A stretch of 64,000 nt of DNA from Alentia gelatinosa (GCA_950022655.1 OX465581.1:112141125-112205124), one strand, 5' to 3'; shown: positions 47,215 to 58,160, counted from the stretch's first letter. The notes: generated by a model from the letters alone, not told the origin. Translations and numbers: made by a program.

Positions 47215-47534
47215 GCGAATGATGCCTTGAGGCATCATCCAGGCCAGGGCGAATGATGCCTTGAGGCATCATTTCTCAAAAACCTATAAAATCGTTTTTA
47301 ACAAAATATAATGGAGGAACATTAATGAAATTTTCACAGAATGTGTGTATGATACCATTATTAATATTTCTATTAAAAAGAAATAAAATTTTAAAAATTA
47401 TATATCATATCACGTGATTAAACAATTGAATTATGGGTTTTAACGACTGTGTGCCCGTCCCCTAGCAGTATACATTGCCACCAGCACCCGTCCTCAAGGT
47501 AGTAGGTTGGCCACAGGCACCCGTCCTTAAAGGG
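47215..47534 (+). mobile_element. TTAA-targeting piggyBac-like MITE, copy with two palindromes
   Basis: Flanked by TTAA at 47211-47214 and 47535-47538. Ends CCCTTTAAGGGCGAATGATG and GCACCCGTCCTTAAAGGG. TGATGCCTTGAGGCATCA appears twice near the left, CACCCGTCC twice near the right. 320 bp. Confidence 0.88.
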
Positions 47535-47739
47535 TTAAGCAGAACCAATAAATTCCTTCCTAGCAAAGTGTTTCCCTTCTCTCATACAATCCTAGCCCAA
47601 TCATTAACCCCTGCCTCTCGTGCGCCGAGTCGCTCTTTCAGGGGACTATTCCTACTTAAATGGGAGAGATCCGCGATCACAGGGCTTCACCATCATTCTC
47701 GCCACAAAAGAGGTTTAAGGGTTACAAGGTAATCAAAGT

Positions 47740-48070
47740 GCGGTGGGCGGACTGCGGGCGGTAGGCGGACTGCGGGGGGATTCAGGCCGATCCTGCAGGC
47801 CTAATGAGCAGCTCCGGGGGCGGCCTACTCTTCAACCAATCAGGCCTACAAAGGGCCCGTAATGGCGTCAGGCTCGAGCAGAGCTGCATGGGATAATTGG
47901 CTGGATTTTAGCGAGCCCGGTGAGCATGATAAGTTTTCAAATAAGGCCTGTAGACGTTTTCCTTCCCGTCCCTCGGCATGCCCGCATGGGCCGCAGTGAC
48001 AATGACCACCTGTGTGCAATGAGCCGCAGGGAATGTGAGCAGCTCAGAGCGGATAAAGGCTAGTCACCTC
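47740..48070. other. GC-rich patch with promoter-like motifs
   Basis: CpG-containing DNA with GGGGGCGGCC (GC-box-like) at about 47816 and AACCAATCAGG (CCAAT-like) at about 47834. No open reading frame recognised downstream. Could be a CpG-rich regulatory region. Confidence 0.3.
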
Positions 48071-48202
48071 AGCGGCTCAGTCTGACTCGACCTGTATTTT
48101 ATTTGTATTTTTGTCTGCAGTGGCAACCTCTTGATCTTAAGTAATTTCCTTTTACAAATAGACCATTTTCGATTTTAAAAAATAGAGATATTTCCAACAT
48201 AG

Positions 48203-48718
48203 TGTAGCATACCACTGGTCGCTGAAAGTGTGCGACCACTTTCCGTGAACGGCAGTCAACCAGTGGCTTGAGACTCAGTCGCTACCCCATGCTTACCGCT
48301 CCAGCACGGGTGAGTTCGGAATGAACCACTGGAAAGGGCAGGAAGATGCGGGATCTAAAACCTATCGCTACCGGTGGACACAAAACCAGACTCCAGACTA
48401 TTTCGATATACCAAGGTTTTATTCAGTATAAAGAATGCAGTAGGTTGGTGCTATGGGGCACCAACTAGTGCAGGAAGAGATTCAGGTCTCTTCACCGTTG
48501 AAAGGTTCCAAAACAACCTTACCGACTATTGAGGCTCCAAGCATTCACTCAACTGACAGGCACCGCGAGAAGTCCTGTCAACCTGCTGCGGACTCAGTCT
48601 TATATACTGACTGAGTTACCTAATGCGGGCGACCCCATAGTATTTGCATACACTGGTCCGCGAGCTTTACCGCGCAGCAGGGATCGGCACTCGCGCCATC
48701 TAGCGTAAAGTGAAAACA
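48203..48718 (-). mobile_element. LTR-like fragment of a retrotransposon
   Basis: On the reverse strand it starts TGTTTTCACTTTACGC, has a TATA box (AGTATATAAG), an AATAAA signal about 170 bp later, and TG...CA limits. The part after about 48375 (GGTAGCGATAGG...GATCCCGC) may be leader rather than LTR. No gag/pol and no flanking duplication seen. A Gypsy origin is a guess. Confidence 0.45.
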
Positions 48719-49106
48719 CCGCTGCTCGACTACCCTGACCCCCATAATAGACAAATATACCAAGGCCATTGCAATAAATGCCCACATGACGTTGATACCA
48801 AAGTGTACAAGTTTTCGCTGGACTGCAGACTGCCAATGAAAACAATGGTGGTCATGGTTACATACCTCAGTTATTCAATCAACCGAAAATGTTAAAAGGC
48901 AAGTTAATGTGTACCAATTGGCTGAGTAATGTAACGTAATACAGATTGGATCAGCAAGGAATCTACATATTTTTGTATGACTCTGGACATAAAAAAAAAA
49001 TGATACCCATAGACAAGCTATTCTAGTTTCAGAGGCCTTGTATAGCTATATAAAGTAAACAGAACTGCTCTAAATAGTTGCATAATCAAAATCCTAAAAG
49101 GTTTGT

Positions 49107-49413
49107 TTCTTTGGGTAGTTTAACGTCCAATATGTTCTATTAGTCTTACTTTGGGTTTGACCGAATCTATGAGATGAATTTAGATAGAAATCTCACCCCT
49201 ACACATTTACCAAGGTGAGAGTTCTTTTACTTCCCACACTACAGAAACATGGTGTGAGAAGGATTGGCCTTTGATATAGCAGTAAATCTACCACTGCTGG
49301 GGGTGAAGGAAAAAAGTGGCTGCAATGGGAATCAAACCCTCAAATTCCGACAACCTTGGGATTACATATGAGTCCAGTGCTCTTTACCACTGAGCTAACT
49401 CCCCACCCCAGTT
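49107..49413 (-). mobile_element. SINE, tail type 2
   Basis: Reverse orientation. Tail GGGTAGTTTAACGTCCAATA, body GAGAGTTCTTTTACTTCCCA, extra segment AAAAAAGTGGCTGCAATGGG before a tRNA-like head with GAATCAAACCC and ACTGAGCTAACTCCCCACC. The extra segment and tail separate it from the type at 45353. Confidence 0.8.
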
Positions 49414-49587
49414 AGTTATCCTTGCATGCAAGCAAATATCTGGCCTGCACCACCCGGAGAGAAGGTGACCCAGAGGGTGAACAGATTGGTCATTGCTGTC
49501 CATCCCAGACTGGCTCGACCTGCACTTTAACTGAGCATGTATTGTTTGTCACAGTGCAAAGATGTGTCACTGTTAAGCAGTGTAATC

Positions 49588-49862
49588 TCATGAGATGAAA
49601 ATAACTCGGCCCGTACTCCACCGAGTTTGACTGCAGAGTAGTTCGGGAAGTGAATCTGATTGAATTACTTACTGATCAAACGAGGTGGAGTGCGGACAAA
49701 GTTATTTTCAGCAGTGATTTTCTGATTTTATCTCACTACATGATCAGAAACAATCAATCAATAGAAAAACTCACCCAATAAGCCCTTGGGTATTGAGTAC
49801 AATATCTTCACGGCAGTGGAGTATGAGTTCCTAATGTTAGGCCTATGGGGACAATCCTCCTA
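49588..49862 (-). mobile_element. Modular foldback element, arm type A
   Basis: GATGAAAATAACTCGGCCCG and GCGGACAAAGTTATTTTCAG are the arms; inner GTTTGACTGCAGAGTA and TACTGATCAAAC. The head follows with GATTTTATCTCAC, TCCTAATGTTAGGCCTATGG. The terminal IR is decayed. Confidence 0.75.
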
Positions 49863-50103
49863 TAGAAACAATTACACAGCTAACTCCTGAACTAGGGAGC
49901 ATTTCTCAGACACAAACATCAGTGGCACATGGACTATCTTGGGGATGTGTGTCACACGCAGAGTGAAGTGACATACAGACACAGCCGCCTGGGGTGTGTC
50001 TCATAAAACAGGTACGGATGACGGAGACGGACACCTTATGGCTGGGTGTGTCTCCACAGCAGAGACATAAACCACAGAAAAAGTCAGGTGGAGTACTAAA
50101 GAA

Positions 50104-50699
50104 GAAACCAACACGTTTTGGTCAAAGTCCTCGTTCTCCACAAGTTTCCTGTGGAGTGATATGAACGAGGTGACAGCCGAGCGAAAATCATGTCGCATTC
50201 AAATGAGTTGGAGAACGACTTCTTTGACCGAAACGAGTTGCTTTTTGCATTTACCTCACCCCTGTACACACTAATTTGTTTTGTTTGTTTGGTTTGATTT
50301 TATGTCCAGTTAACCATTATTGGTCCTTTCCAGACTTTCTCAAGGTTCTTTTACACCACTAGGGTGGTGATCAAATCAATGTGATGAATTCAGGTAGAAA
50401 TCTCACCCCTACACATTTAGCGAGGTGAGAGTTCTTTTACTTCCCACAGCCATGGTATGAGAAGTATTGGCCTTTGGTATAGCAGTAAATCTACCACTGC
50501 TGGGGGTGGGACTCGAACCCACAAAGTCTTACAACCTTGGGGTTACAAGTCCGGTGCTCTAACCACTGAGCTAACTCCCCACCCCTGTACACACTAAAAC
50601 ACAGGATATAGATGATGGAGAACAGACAGCAATACTCGTAGGATCATGGAGTTCCTAATGTAAAGACTAGGGACAAAAAAAACCAGGGGTGAGATAAAA
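50104..50699 (-). mobile_element. Modular foldback element, arm type B, split by a SINE
   Basis: Arms ACACGTTTTGGTCAAAGTC and CTTTGACCGAAACGAGTTG. The head begins TTTACCTCACCCCTGTACAC, is broken by the SINE 50275-50579, and resumes to TCCTAATGTAAAGACTAGGG and ACCAGGGGTGAGATAAAA. Confidence 0.8.
50275..50579 (-). mobile_element. Full-length SINE with an 18-bp target duplication
   Basis: CACCCCTGTACACACTAA flanks it at 50257-50274 and 50580-50597. Reverse orientation, tail type 1 (ATGTCCAGTTAACCATTATT), B box complement GGACTCGAACCC, A box complement CTAACCACTGAGCTAA. The long duplication shows LINE-type target-primed insertion. Confidence 0.93.
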
Positions 50700-51465
50700 C
50701 ATCAATGACTGTAGGTGGCCAGAACCCGACCTACATCTACAGCGCCCAGGCCTGCCGTGCGCCTGTCCAATTTACACGCGTGAGCGCATTTAAAGGCCTC
50801 AAAGGCGACTGTGGCCAAAGTAAAAGCGTTTGTCAGGAGGCAGACTGGCGGTAGCTGATTAACAGATGGAGACTCGTCCTCAGGTATCAAGACTGCCTCC
50901 TCCGTGTAAACGCCACCGAATCAGCCCCTCAGGGCAAGGCGTGAGCAGGCAGACAATATAACCTCCACTGACTTATCCCCCGCTTTTGTCGCCTTCCGTG
51001 GAATACAATGATAAAGGTCGCGTGGCAAGACCTTCGAGGAGGTTTTTATGCCGGCTAAAAAGGAAAGGTGGAACTCAGGTAGCTGTGCATCTACCTGTCG
51101 TTCTGCAGGTTAACTGAATCCTATGTTGTTCAAATATATCAAGAGATGACAGTTCGTATGGATAATTATCCACCAATCCCAGCAAGAAGAATTGATGATG
51201 TATCAGATGTTGAAATGTCAATAAAATAATTAAGAAAAAAATATGGTGTCACCCTGAACCATCTAATGATTAGAAGTAATACAAATGGAATTTTGTTGTA
51301 AGATCTTGAGGTTAAACCCATGGTGACGGTGGCGGCGGAATGAAGAACAACCCAGAATTTTATAACATTTCCTATGGAGACTTCGTAATGGGTGGATACT
51401 GAACTTTCTGATCAGACCTGAAGGAGGTATATCTCAATACGTTTTCCAAGTAACATGGGTAATTA
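50700..51465. other. Unique stretch, GC-richer at its left, no gene recognised
   Basis: No repeats recognised and no convincing open frame. Its unique character makes it one candidate for conserved noncoding sequence. Confidence 0.35.
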
Positions 51466-51469
51466 TATA

Positions 51470-51816
51470 GAACTGCATCGAGAATCGTATAAGTAGACAA
51501 TATTCCACAAGTTTGGATGTGCCCCAATCGTCATTGAGGCGAAGCCAAAAGACAATTATAGCACATCCAAACGAGTGGAATAGTGTCTATTTTACGATTA
51601 GAGTGCGGTTCTGGATTTATCTCACCCCTTTCTATGACGTTAGATAGTATCAGAATACCAGAATAGTTCGAATATACCTTGCAAATCCATATGACGTCAT
51701 CTCAAATTCACTACGCCATGGCCGTGGCGTAGTATTGTCACTTTACGGGGGTGAACGTTGAGTAGTTTTTCCTTATGTTAAATCTATGGTGAAGCTTGTA
51801 CCAGGGGTAAGATAAA
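51470..51816 (-). mobile_element. Modular foldback element, arm type G (uninterrupted)
   Basis: Arms ACAAGTTTGGATGTGCCC and GCACATCCAAACGAGTGG, with outer TAGACAATATTCC and GGAATAGTGTCTA. The loop is CGTCATTGAGGCGAAGCCAA. Head TTTATCTCACCCCTTTCTAT to CAGGGGTAAGATAAA. Reference for the split copy at 25353. Confidence 0.85.
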
Positions 51817-51819
51817 GGG

Positions 51820-52860
51820 CACAGCAGCCTTCCGACCCTCCAAAGTACAACAGCAAGGTGTTGGTGTGTCAAGACAGAGCTCTGTGTATGAGGCCTTGGT
51901 GAATGTTCGGCTAAAGCCTTCAGACCCATAACTCCAAGGTGATCCGGCGACCAATCAGCTGAATATCGATGGTCACCTAACTCTTGAGGTAGGATCATCA
52001 ATACCACTAACCATATACAGGTTCTATAGTTCCTTCTTTAGCAAAACCCTTTTATTGATTTCTTATCGTTGCATTACATGTATCCATTTCGTTCTTCTCT
52101 GTGATAACGCAACAAATGTATCATACAATGTATACCTAGTTCATTGCGGTCTTTCTGATTTGCTCCTTTATATTTTTAGCTTTCGTTATATTTTGTTTGA
52201 TTAGAGGTGGACTTATCTTTCCTAATAACCTTGATGACTGATCTATGACCTTCTGAATGTTTCCCATCCTCTTGCTTTTCTTTATATTGACAGTGATATA
52301 AGATGAATTCTGAGCGAGCAGCCTACACACTAAGTAATGGCCTGATTGCACTCAGCGACAGATGAAGCAACTCTCATAACTATCGTAGTTAAAGGTTTTC
52401 TGACAATTCTATTCTAGTACGCTCGTCGGCGAATTCCCCCACGGCCATGGACGTGTATTCATTATCTTTGTACCTTTAGAAGTTTCCATAAATGAGTAGA
52501 GTATTACTGGTTTTTTTTCCAAATCTTTCTGTCATAATTCATCGTGCTTTTAAATTCAATTGTTTCGCGTGAACCATGGCACTGAAGACTAGAATATTAT
52601 CTTGTTTAATCTATTGCCCTGATTAAGTCACAAGACCATCAGGGAGGTGTTTTTAAAATCAAGAACGATAAGAGAGTTGATCTTATCATGGGCTTTGTTG
52701 CATTCTCCTTACCTAAAGTGATCCTTCCTAATGGAGCAAACAATAAAAAAACTGCAAAAGATTTCCTGTAGTTCCTAGGGCTACATTTATAAAACGGACT
52801 GACACTATTGCCTGAGGTTAGTACTAATCGTAATTGTTCAACCAATATCGTTCTTGGTTT
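51820..52860. other. Unique stretch, no gene recognised
   Basis: Overlapping open frames of 71-89 codons on the reverse strand lack motifs. AT-rich from about 52020. Confidence 0.4.
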
Positions 52861-53034
52861 TAAAAATAGACTGCCCAAACAGGACTTGCGTTTCTTTTTC
52901 AAGTCCAATGACGCGAATGGTTGTGATTGGATTCCATCGTGGTATTATAACTTCTTTTGCGTTCACATTGGCCGCAGGTTTGGTGGCGCTTATCTGGGCA
53001 GTCTGGCAGGCGATATGACGTACGAGCAAGTTAA

Positions 53035-53409
53035 CCCTTTAAGGACGGCCACCTGTGGCAGAGCTGTCACCATAAGGACGGGTCCTAGTGACTGTGTATA
53101 TCCCTAAAGGACGAACACATTTTGCATAAAGTGTGGTGTACGAGGCACAACGCGACTAACGAGCAAGTGACTATTTGCATAAAGTCCTAATTTGATGTTC
53201 CATCACGTGATATTATTGGTGATCAATAATATTTCATTTATTTTAGCTTACTAATATTACTTTTGATATTATACCTACATTTTCTGAAGATTTCATGTAA
53301 ATTGATTAATTATTTCCTTGTCAAAAACGATTTTATAGGTTTAAGTGAAATGATGCCTTGAGGCATCATTCGGCCTGGGCCGGTTGATGCCTCAAGGCAT
53401 CATTCGTTC
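53035..53409 (-). mobile_element. TTAA-targeting piggyBac-like MITE (reverse), left of a pair
   Basis: TTAA at 53031-53034, then CCCTTTAAGGACGGCCACCT. The right side carries TGATGCCTTGAGGCATCA and TGATGCCTCAAGGCATCA, then a decayed end (TTCGTTC) before TTAA at 53410. Reverse orientation relative to 47215. Confidence 0.8.
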
Positions 53410-53413
53410 TTAA

Positions 53414-53794
53414 CCCATTCACGGCGGGTGATGCCATATGGCATCAACCGTGCTGGGGCGGGATGATGCCATATGGCATCATCTGTGCTGGGGCGGGTGA
53501 TGCCAAAAGGCATCATTTTCTTAGATTTGCAAAATTTCGTTTTTGTGGAATAAAATAGGATATATTGGTTATATATACATGAAATTTTCCCAGAATCTAG
53601 ATGCAACACCCAGCTCATGAATTTGTGTGAACTGGACAATGATATTAATGATTGCATATTTTATCACGTCCTGAACTATAGAACTATTACAATAGCTCTG
53701 ATTCTCCCCGCCCTCTGGAGGTATGAATTAGCACTATCACCCACCCTGAACTACATACTATTGCCACAGGTACCCGCCCTTAAAGGGTTAAGGG
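53414..53794 (+). mobile_element. TTAA-targeting piggyBac-like MITE (forward), right of a pair
   Basis: TTAA at 53410-53413, CCCATTCACGGCGGGTGATG, three palindromes (TGATGCCATATGGCATCA twice, TGATGCCAAAAGGCATCA once), and end CCCGCCCTTAAAGGG. TTAA occurs at 53788-53791 and 53795-53798, an extra GGGTTAA lying between element end and flank. Confidence 0.85.
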
Positions 53795-54639
53795 TTAAGG
53801 GCAGGCGCCATGCATGCCCACGGACATACCATCGAGTTAAGGGCGTGTGTCATGCATGCCTGCCCATAAGACCATGAACAGGATGGTTTCATGCAAATAT
53901 GGCCGTCATACTACAACGGTTGTCCATTGACTACCAGAGTCTTATGAATGCCGACACGAAAAGAAAAGCCATTCTGGTTATGCCTACAAACCCATGTCCA
54001 CATCAGATTTGGCAGCGATTGGTTTTTCCAAGACTGCCCAATCAGGACTTGCGTTTCTTTTTCAAGGCCATTGACGCGAATGGTTGTGATTGGATTCATC
54101 CATGGTATTATAACTTCTTTTGCGTTCACATTGGCCGCAGGTTTGGCATTGCTTATCTGGGCGGCCAGCCGGGCAATATAACCTATGAGCAAGTTAAGGG
54201 CAGGCGCCATGCATGCCCACCCGTAAGACCATGAACAGGACGGTTATACGCCAATATGGCTGTCAATCTACAACGGCTGTCCATTGACTACCAGTCCCTT
54301 GTGAATGCTGACACGAAAAGAAAAGCCATTCTGGTTATGCCTACAAACCCATGTCCACATCGGATTTGGCAGCGATTGGTTTGTCCCAGACTGCCCAATC
54401 AGGACTTGCATTTCTTTTTCAAGGCCAGTGACGCGAATGGTTGTGATTGGATTCCACCGTGGTATTATAACTTCTTTTGCGTTCACATTGGCCGCAGGTT
54501 TGGTGGCGCTTATCTGGGCGGCCTGGCAGGCGATATGACGTACGAGCAAGTTAAGGGCAGGCGCCATGCACGCCCGTCCAGGCTTAGGGCCCTGAGGACC
54601 GGGTGATTAACGACAAGCGGAGATCCTTGATTACTTTCA

Positions 54640-55760
54640 CTTTTTCAGTTAGAAAACCCCCAGATTAAGACGGAAGGAGCCTTCTGCATTGCCGCCTGCG
54701 CGAGGACCGAGTGCGCTAAATCTAGTCCCAAAGATAATGAATTCATTATGATGATAATTATGGCATTCCACTCGTGCCTCCCGCTGAGGAGATTGCGTCG
54801 TTGTCCTGCCCGTGTTGCCGAGTAGAAGGAGGAGAAGGGAAACACCGGAAGCGGCGGGGAAAATCACCACCGTAGCTGACATGATAATACAACTCCGCCA
54901 CAATACACACCTCCCATCCAAACAGCCAGCATAATCACCACCCAAAATAAACCACGCCCAAGATTGAATTACTTTAAACATTTAGCAGACCTTCCCCAAC
55001 ACTTCAAATTTGATTTCCCTACCATTAGTTGACACAAATTGTATTTGTCCTCCGAAATTATTGTTGGCAGGGAAGAAATGCAGACAATCAGGCGTAATTC
55101 CGTCATTCGTTCAATCGGAAAACTAGAATTTTCAATTGCGTGTCGACTAATTTGTATTTCTGCAAGTTTGGAGCTGTATTGTTTTCTATTTTTGAATGCC
55201 ACCAATCACTGTTCAATATTTTCCATCAAAGTTCATTTTTCGTCGCCCATAGCAGAGCGATGCATCCACCGTGAAGTAATTGTGGATTTCTCCATTGAAA
55301 CCGATCCAGCGACAAAAAACACTATTAATTTCCCCCAGGCTAATTAATCAACCTATTGCCTGAAATTTCATTTCATACCCATGATAAAGAGGTCCGGTGG
55401 ACCTGCTTGCTTGCCAAGAAGCTTCCTGTTTCTCAAATGAGTATCATTAGGAAAGATGATGAATGCAATTTCAAACAAATGTACCCAAACTTTCGTACTA
55501 TGTCTTGCATCTTAAGGTTGGTGAAATCCGAAGGAGGGATAACAACTCTGGGTTCCCTTGTGCGATCATTTTTTCTGAGTATATTCTGCTCAGCTTCAGA
55601 ACTAATCAGCCAACGCAGAATTTTAATCAGCAAAATCTTCATATGAGGATCAACACAGCATATCCCTGTTGAGTACCGACATGCTTTCTCACTCACTTAC
55701 AGAATGGGTGGATCTGAATTGGCCTTCCTTGATTAATGACTCTCTGGGTCGTGAAAGTAT
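54640..55760. other. Low-repeat stretch, possible conserved noncoding DNA
   Basis: None of the dispersed families seen elsewhere occurs here. There are several homeodomain-type TAATTAAT and TTCAATTG motifs (for example GGCTAATTAATCAA at about 55336). Overlapping open frames of 66-110 codons on both strands lack motifs. Whether it is conserved cannot be judged from one sequence. Confidence 0.3.
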
Positions 55761-57080
55761 ACAATCGCACGCCTCTCTGAGATAGAATCTAGTCCAATAT
55801 TGCCAACGATGGACAATTTATCTCACAACTATTTTCGTTCTATATAATGTAAAACACAGTAAATCCCCCCCACAAATGCATTTACTAGTTACCAACAACT
55901 GCCCAATACCAGATTTATCCTGAAAACTGGACTCTGTCATCCAAGAAAATGAAGTTCATGAACTATGAATCATAATATATTATTTATCATTTTTCTAAGC
56001 GAAGGTTGCAGCGTACTTTAAAAAATACATACATATTTATATAAATTATTTTGTCCATCAGTTCTAACTGAGGGTTAGATCTTCCACTGTAGGTACTTAG
56101 AATAACAACCTATTAGATACAATTTTCATCCAGTCTCTCTGAACGTAAAATGGCATAGAGTCTTAATACATCTGCAGTCTGCAATATGACTTTTTTGTTA
56201 TTGGAATAGATTCGTCAGTACAAGGACCGGGCTCTGGCTATTTTTTTAGCACTTTTATTAGGGAAAATGGTTTATACATTTTATACACCGGATTCAGCAT
56301 GGCTGCCGTTTTTCCATCCGGGCCCTAACCCTGGTATAGTGACGCTTCTGATAGCATTTCCTACTTTCCAAGACACTAGGTTTATTTTAGAGAAGATACC
56401 TCGTCATTCGGATAATAGATGAACAATACAGCAATAATAACTTATGCTTATGAAATTCAGATTTGAATGTTATAGATGAACAACATAGTCTAGTAGATGA
56501 GAGGAAAGAAATGCAAGTATGATGAGACACTGATTGTGGATGTTTGATAACAATAGAGGGGTTACTAGTCCCATCACTGTGTGCGACCACGTTGTATGCA
56601 CGTCCGTGGTACCAGAAAATGACCTTTTACTGGTAACATAATGAGGGCACAAGAGGGGATCACTCCGCTGGGTCCTGTTACAAAATTATGGCTGAGCATA
56701 AACAGCATGGAGTTGTCCCACTGCCTTCACTGCCATATAAGGAATATGGTAGGCATATAATATAATTTGGTCTTACAATGGTGTGAGATGAGGATTAAGG
56801 ATGATGGATACACTGCGACACTAGAAAAGTTACCATCATCAGATACTTAAATGTTTCTATGGTGGTTTCTAATTAGCGAGGAATTATTAGGTTTTTTTTA
56901 TGTAAGGTTCACACTAAGAATGCCGTATGTCAGACAGACAATGGTCTATTAAATGTCCAGGGATGACAGCGAGGTCTTGAAAGAAAACACCCAAAGACAG
57001 GCACGCACATGCAGCCACACACACATTGATTACTAAAATAATAACTTTCAAAGCACTCGCCACCATTCCCCCCACCCTCA
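55761..57080. other. AT-rich unique stretch, no gene recognised
   Basis: No open frame above 70 codons and no recognised repeat ends. Confidence 0.4.
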
Positions 57081-57087
57081 GTCATAT

Positions 57088-57474
57088 CACTGCACGAAAA
57101 CCACATATGAATGCGCCCGGCGTCTATAAGTAGGTATTTTGCGTCTACAAGATCGTCTTAATCCCCGTGTGTATACACCTCATCTGTGGGCGTATATATA
57201 AGCGTCCAGTGAAAAGGGCTTCACTGAGAGCGGGCGGGGGGAGGTGGCGGGGGGGGGAGGAGGGCTTCCTACTGAGGACACCTGTACTTCTACCAACACA
57301 AAGGGGCGGGAGGGGGTATTTTCTCTCATATACGCCGGGTGTGAAATACAGCCAAGACGCGTCTGTCGTATATAAGGCCTGGGCGTATATAAATGAAAAC
57401 AAGTCAATATTCAGCCAATACATGCACTTCCGTGATGGAGTATATGTGAATAAAATGGTGGTTTTCGTGCAGTG
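57088..57474. mobile_element. MITE with dispersed TATATACGCC motifs, copy 2 (inverted relative to 31266)
   Basis: Perfect 17-bp ends CACTGCACGAAAACCAC and GTGGTTTTCGTGCAGTG. Contains GGCGTATATATAAG, ATACGCCGGGTG and a G-rich centre, matching copy 1 on the other strand. No clear target duplication. Confidence 0.88.
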
Positions 57475-57837
57475 CATGGGCCTGGTTAAAAACCAGTGGT
57501 TGTAGACTCACTGAAGACATACAGAGGGAGGGGGCGGAGAGGTGTGGCTCTATGAGGAACTGTGCGAGAGTGTAGCTTGGTACATCTCCATTAGAACTCC
57601 AAGTATTATAATTTTGTTGAGAAATATTCCCAGGAAAGGCGTCCCTAATGTTATAGCCAAAAGGGAAGAATCGCCCCAAAATACTCTAGTGCATAAAAGA
57701 CTATAATCAACCAGAAGGAAGTAACAGCGTGAATGAAGCCTTATGACTACAGAGTGTATACTGCTACGTATTTGGACCGCATAAAATACGGCAATGTCCT
57801 ATACAAAAACCACACATAATAGTACGAAACAGGCATT

Positions 57838-58160
57838 TCATTGTCTTATCTTGGCGAATACACAGGTAATTCTCCTTTTCTGCATGAACGAAACATGTCT
57901 ACATGTTTCTGATTGTGATTTCAACAGAAATGATGTTATTGTTTTAAGTAGTACAAAGCAGACATGTCAATGTCTTATTTTGGTGAACACAAATATAATT
58001 TCTTTTCTCTTGAATGAACTTATCATGTCTATATGCTTCTGACTGTGACAGCAACAAAAGTGATATCGTTGTTTTAAGGAGTATGAACTCTTACACAGTC
58101 ATCTCATTGTCTTATCATGGTGAATACACAAGCAATTTTTTAAATTACATATGAACTTAA
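57838..58160 (+). repeat. Degenerate tandem repeat, three units of about 130-140 bp
   Basis: ATTGTCTTATCTTGGCGAAT, AATGTCTTATTTTGGTGAAC and ATTGTCTTATCATGGTGAAT begin units at about 57839, 57969 and 58108. GTGATWTCRACARAAATGAT-like sequence lies midway. The open frame spanning the first two units has no recognised product. Confidence 0.75.

Larger units (their letters stand above)
52866..54560 (+). repeat. 357-bp tandem repeat (about 2.5 units) carrying an insertion
   Basis: CAGGACTTGCRTTTCTTTTT recurs at about 52879, 54044 and 54401; the last two units are 357 bp apart. The first unit is truncated at its left. Each unit ends ACGAGCAAGTTAA (or TATGAGCAAGTTAA) and the next starts GGGCAGGCGCCATGCA. 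Complete units contain four CCAAT/ATTGG boxes. Unit 1 and unit 2 are separated by two TTAA MITEs. Confidence 0.88.

Noticed and set aside
53783..53801. Telomere-like TTAAGGG repeats
   Set aside because: Only two to three units, explained by TTAA target duplications and the AAAGGG end of the MITE.
53899..54606. Repeated open frames of 99-116 codons on both strands
   Set aside because: They arise from the 357-bp tandem repeat (119 codons). Both strands are open and no domain is recognisable, so coding is not supported.
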